Assembly (NCBI RefSeq): GCF_030065885.1
Contig: NZ_JASJCS010000066.1
Coordinates: forward strand, 1 to 35,653
Reading direction: 5' to 3'
Length of the DNA: 35,653 bases
Origin: Ilumatobacter sp.
GTDB lineage: Bacteria > Actinomycetota > Acidimicrobiia > Acidimicrobiales > Ilumatobacteraceae
How positions within the stretch are numbered: the first letter of the stretch is position 1; every line of letters begins with the position of its first letter. Shown piece after piece: positions 34,222-35,653 of the stretch. The translations under genes were made by a program, and so were the position numbers. The notes beneath the pieces were generated by a model. The model ran no database searches. It saw nothing but the letters and a program-made list of their open reading frames with translations, and was not told the DNA's origin.

Positions 34222-34896
34222 ATGGCACGCGGCCGGGCGCCGACCCGCAAGATCGAACAGGAGCTGTGGGCGCAGGGCTGCGAGACCGTCGTCGGCATCG
34301 ACGAGGTCGGCCGCGGCGCGTGGGCCGGACCGCTGATGGTGGGTGCCGCGATCCTGCCGCGAGAGAAGCGAGTGCTCGGGGTGCGCGACTCGAAGCTGCT
34401 GACCGAGCGGGATCGCGAGCGCCTCTTCGAGCGCATCGCCGACTGGTGCGTCACCTGGTCGGTCGGGTCGGTCAGCCAAGAGGAGTGCGACGAGATGGGG
34501 ATGGCCGACGCGCAGCGCTTGGCGTGCCGGCGTGCCGTCGAAGGGCTCGATGTCGTCCCCGACGTCGCGGTCAGCGACGGCAAGTGGAACTTCGTGTCGC
34601 CGCTGGTACCTCGCGTCGAGATGCGCGTGAAGGCCGACCGCAACTGCCTGAGTGTCGCCGCCGCCAGCGTGCTCGCCAAGGTCGTGAGGGACCGCGAGAT
34701 GCGGCGGCTCGCCGACAGCTACCCGAACTGGTCGTTCGACACCAACAAGGGGTATCCGTGCCCCATCCACAAGGCGGCGCTACAGGGTTACGGTCCGTCC
34801 GCGATCCACCGCCGGACGTGGGTCTTCATGGACAACTACGTGCCGTGGGGCGGCTGCCCGCGGGTGTTCCGCGCTGAGCAACCCACGCTGTTCTGA
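34222..34896 (+). CDS. rnhB: ribonuclease HII
   Basis: Removes RNA from RNA-DNA hybrids and single ribonucleotides from DNA. The 224-residue protein shows the catalytic GIDEVGRGAWAGPL (Asp27, Glu28), VRDSKLLTERDRERLF, and VSDGKWNF with Asp119. KADRNCLSVAAASVLAKVVRD with Asp139 completes the four acidic residues. NWSFDTNKGY and HKAALQGYGPSAIHRRTW are the usual C-terminal motifs. ATG 34222 is chosen because TATCGT (34208-34213) ends 8 bases upstream and homology begins shortly after. A perfect hairpin follows the stop. Confidence 0.95.
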   Translation: MARGRAPTRKIEQELWAQGCETVVGIDEVGRGAWAGPLMVGAAILPREKRVLGVRDSKLLTERDRERLFERIADWCVTWSVGSVSQEECDEMGMADAQRLACRRAVEGLDVVPDVAVSDGKWNFVSPLVPRVEMRVKADRNCLSVAAASVLAKVVRDREMRRLADSYPNWSFDTNKGYPCPIHKAALQGYGPSAIHRRTWVFMDNYVPWGGCPRVFRAEQPTLF

Positions 34897-34900
34897 TCAT

Positions 34901-34932
34901 GATCGGGCTTCGCCGACCGGCGAAGCCCGATC
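34901..34932. terminator. bidirectional terminator hairpin after rnhB
   Basis: GATCGGGCTTCGCC (34901-34914) and GGCGAAGCCCGATC (34919-34932) form a perfect 14-bp stem with a GACC loop. It starts five bases after the rnhB stop and 30 bases from the end of the convergent regulator gene. There is no T-tract on either side. Confidence 0.75.
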
Positions 34933-34962
34933 GGCCACGGCTCCTGAGCTCGCTGATGGCTG

Positions 34963-35313
34963 TCAGGCCGAGAAGCCGGTGGGGCGTGTCGTGGGCGGGT
35001 CGGTGCCGGCGAGCCAGGTGAGCACGGCAGCCCGTGAGCAGCGCCACTGGTCGCCGAACCGGCGGGCGGGGAAGTCCCCCGTGGCGATGCGGTCGAGCAC
35101 GTCGGACTCGTCGACGCGCAGGAAGGCGGCGACGGCGGTGAGGTCGAGGATCTCGTCGTCGTGGAGCTCGACGTTCGCATCGACCGCCAGCTGCGACGAG
35201 AGCAGGTCTTCGACGACCGCCTGCTTGGTGCGGCCGTCGGCGCGGATGTGTGCATCGAGCCGGGAGACCAGCGGTGAGGGCAGCCGTACGAACAACGCGG
35301 AGCGCTCGTCCAT
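34963..35313 (-). CDS. DNA-binding protein: ribbon-helix-helix plus excisionase-type HTH
   Basis: A 116-residue regulator with two candidate DNA-binding parts. Residues 5-42 (ALFVRLPSPLVSRLDAHIRA, then TKQAVVEDLL) have the strand-helix-helix pattern of a CopG/Arc ribbon-helix-helix. Residues 55-102 (ILDLTAVAAFLRVDESDVLD, then FPARRFGDQWRCSRAAVLTWLAG) match the excisionase/MerR-like helix-turn-helix. That combination in one short protein is uncommon. ATG 35313 has TAGCAT (35320-35325) ending 6 bases upstream. It diverges from the metallo-beta-lactamase-fold gene, which it may control. Confidence 0.8.
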   Translation of the reverse strand: MDERSALFVRLPSPLVSRLDAHIRADGRTKQAVVEDLLSSQLAVDANVELHDDEILDLTAVAAFLRVDESDVLDRIATGDFPARRFGDQWRCSRAAVLTWLAGTDPPTTRPTGFSA

Positions 35314-35366
35314 GCCGACATGCTAGCGGCTGGATATCGACAGATAGCAACTGCTAGCGTGCAGCC
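35314..35366. promoter_or_regulatory. divergent promoter with three TGCTA half-sites
   Basis: TGCTA occurs at 35321-35325 and 35352-35356, and its complement TAGCA at 35345-35349. The last two form the dyad TAGCA-AC-TGCTA. The outer copies overlap the -10 hexamers of both genes: TAGCAT (35320-35325, minus strand) and TAGCGT (35355-35360, plus strand, ending 6 bases before ATG 35367). A shared repressor site is likely. Confidence 0.55.
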
Positions 35367-35653
35367 ATGCGGATCACCGTGACGCCGATCGAGCTGGGCG
35401 AGGTGCAGCTGCCCGACGGGCACCCGCGGCGCGCCGACGGCGTCGCGATCATGCGTGGCTTCGTCGTGCGCCACCCCGACGGCATCATCGTCTACGACAC
35501 CGGCGCGGGCGACGATCACGAGCGGCTCAACGAGCTCTACCACCCGACGGTCGTCCCGATCGTCATTGCCCTCAACGAGGCGGGGGTCGACGAGCGTGAC
35601 GTGATCGCGATCGTCAACAGCCATCTCCACTTCGACCACTGCGGCCAGAACCG
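35367..35653 (+). CDS. metallo-beta-lactamase-fold hydrolase, N-terminal part (runs off window)
   Basis: The first 95 residues of a protein cut by the window end. MRITVTPIELGEVQLPDG leads into VVRHPDGIIVYDTGAG and then VNSHLHFDHCGQN, the HxHxDH zinc signature of the metallo-beta-lactamase fold. An N-terminus of this type (a GF/VYDTGxG strand, then EAGVDERDV) is usual in AHL-lactonase-like and related hydrolases such as the AttM/AiiA group. The function cannot be fixed without the C-terminus. ATG 35367 is supported by TAGCGT six bases upstream. Confidence 0.85.
   Translation, partial: MRITVTPIELGEVQLPDGHPRRADGVAIMRGFVVRHPDGIIVYDTGAGDDHERLNELYHPTVVPIVIALNEAGVDERDVIAIVNSHLHFDHCGQN

Overview
This is a GC-rich window (roughly two thirds G+C by eye) packed with genes on both strands. 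It most likely comes from an actinobacterial chromosome. The markers are a WhiB iron-sulfur regulator, a pafB-pafC pair of WYL regulators, an HU protein followed by a lysine/alanine/proline repeat tail, a CofC/FbiD-type F420 biosynthesis enzyme, and TreYZ trehalose synthesis. The combination, with DUF5995 and threonine-rich exported proteins, fits the Acidimicrobiia (Ilumatobacter-like) better than Mycobacterium or Streptomyces. That placement is inference from gene content.

Layout. 1-143: the 3' end of an IS481-type transposase, whose stop codon overlaps that of a convergent secreted protein (140-1174). 1559-4209: argG, a small membrane protein and a GT2 glycosyltransferase. 4330-9865: cell-envelope and transport genes (L,D-transpeptidase, zinc metallopeptidase lipoprotein, DUF305 protein, TetR regulator, RarD-type permease). 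9903-18624: carbohydrate block, with pgl-pgi-treY on the plus strand converging on glgX-treZ on the minus strand. GlgX debranches glycogen, TreY isomerises the chain end and TreZ releases trehalose, while Pgi and Pgl serve glycolysis and the pentose phosphate pathway. 18730-20694: an exported protein with three cysteine-paired repeats and a propeller-like half. 20787-24499: 3-hydroxyacyl-CoA dehydrogenase, pafB, pafC, a DEDDh exonuclease and whiB. 24613-27569: PIN-PhoH ATPase, HIT protein, HU and a free-standing lysine-rich tail. 27623-31293: LmbE-type deacetylase and cofC, divergent from gpsA and an unrecognised gene. 31286-35653: homocysteine S-methyltransferase, alpha/beta hydrolase, DUF5995, rnhB, an RHH/excisionase-type regulator and a truncated metallo-beta-lactamase-fold gene.

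The most striking global feature is the start architecture. About twenty genes have a TANNNT-like (or xANNNT) hexamer ending 6-8 bases before the start codon, the signature of leaderless transcription. Shine-Dalgarno starts are clear only at a few genes (140-1174, whiB, HU). In-operon genes mostly start by ATGA or GTGA stop-start overlaps. No rRNA, tRNA or CRISPR array was recognised.
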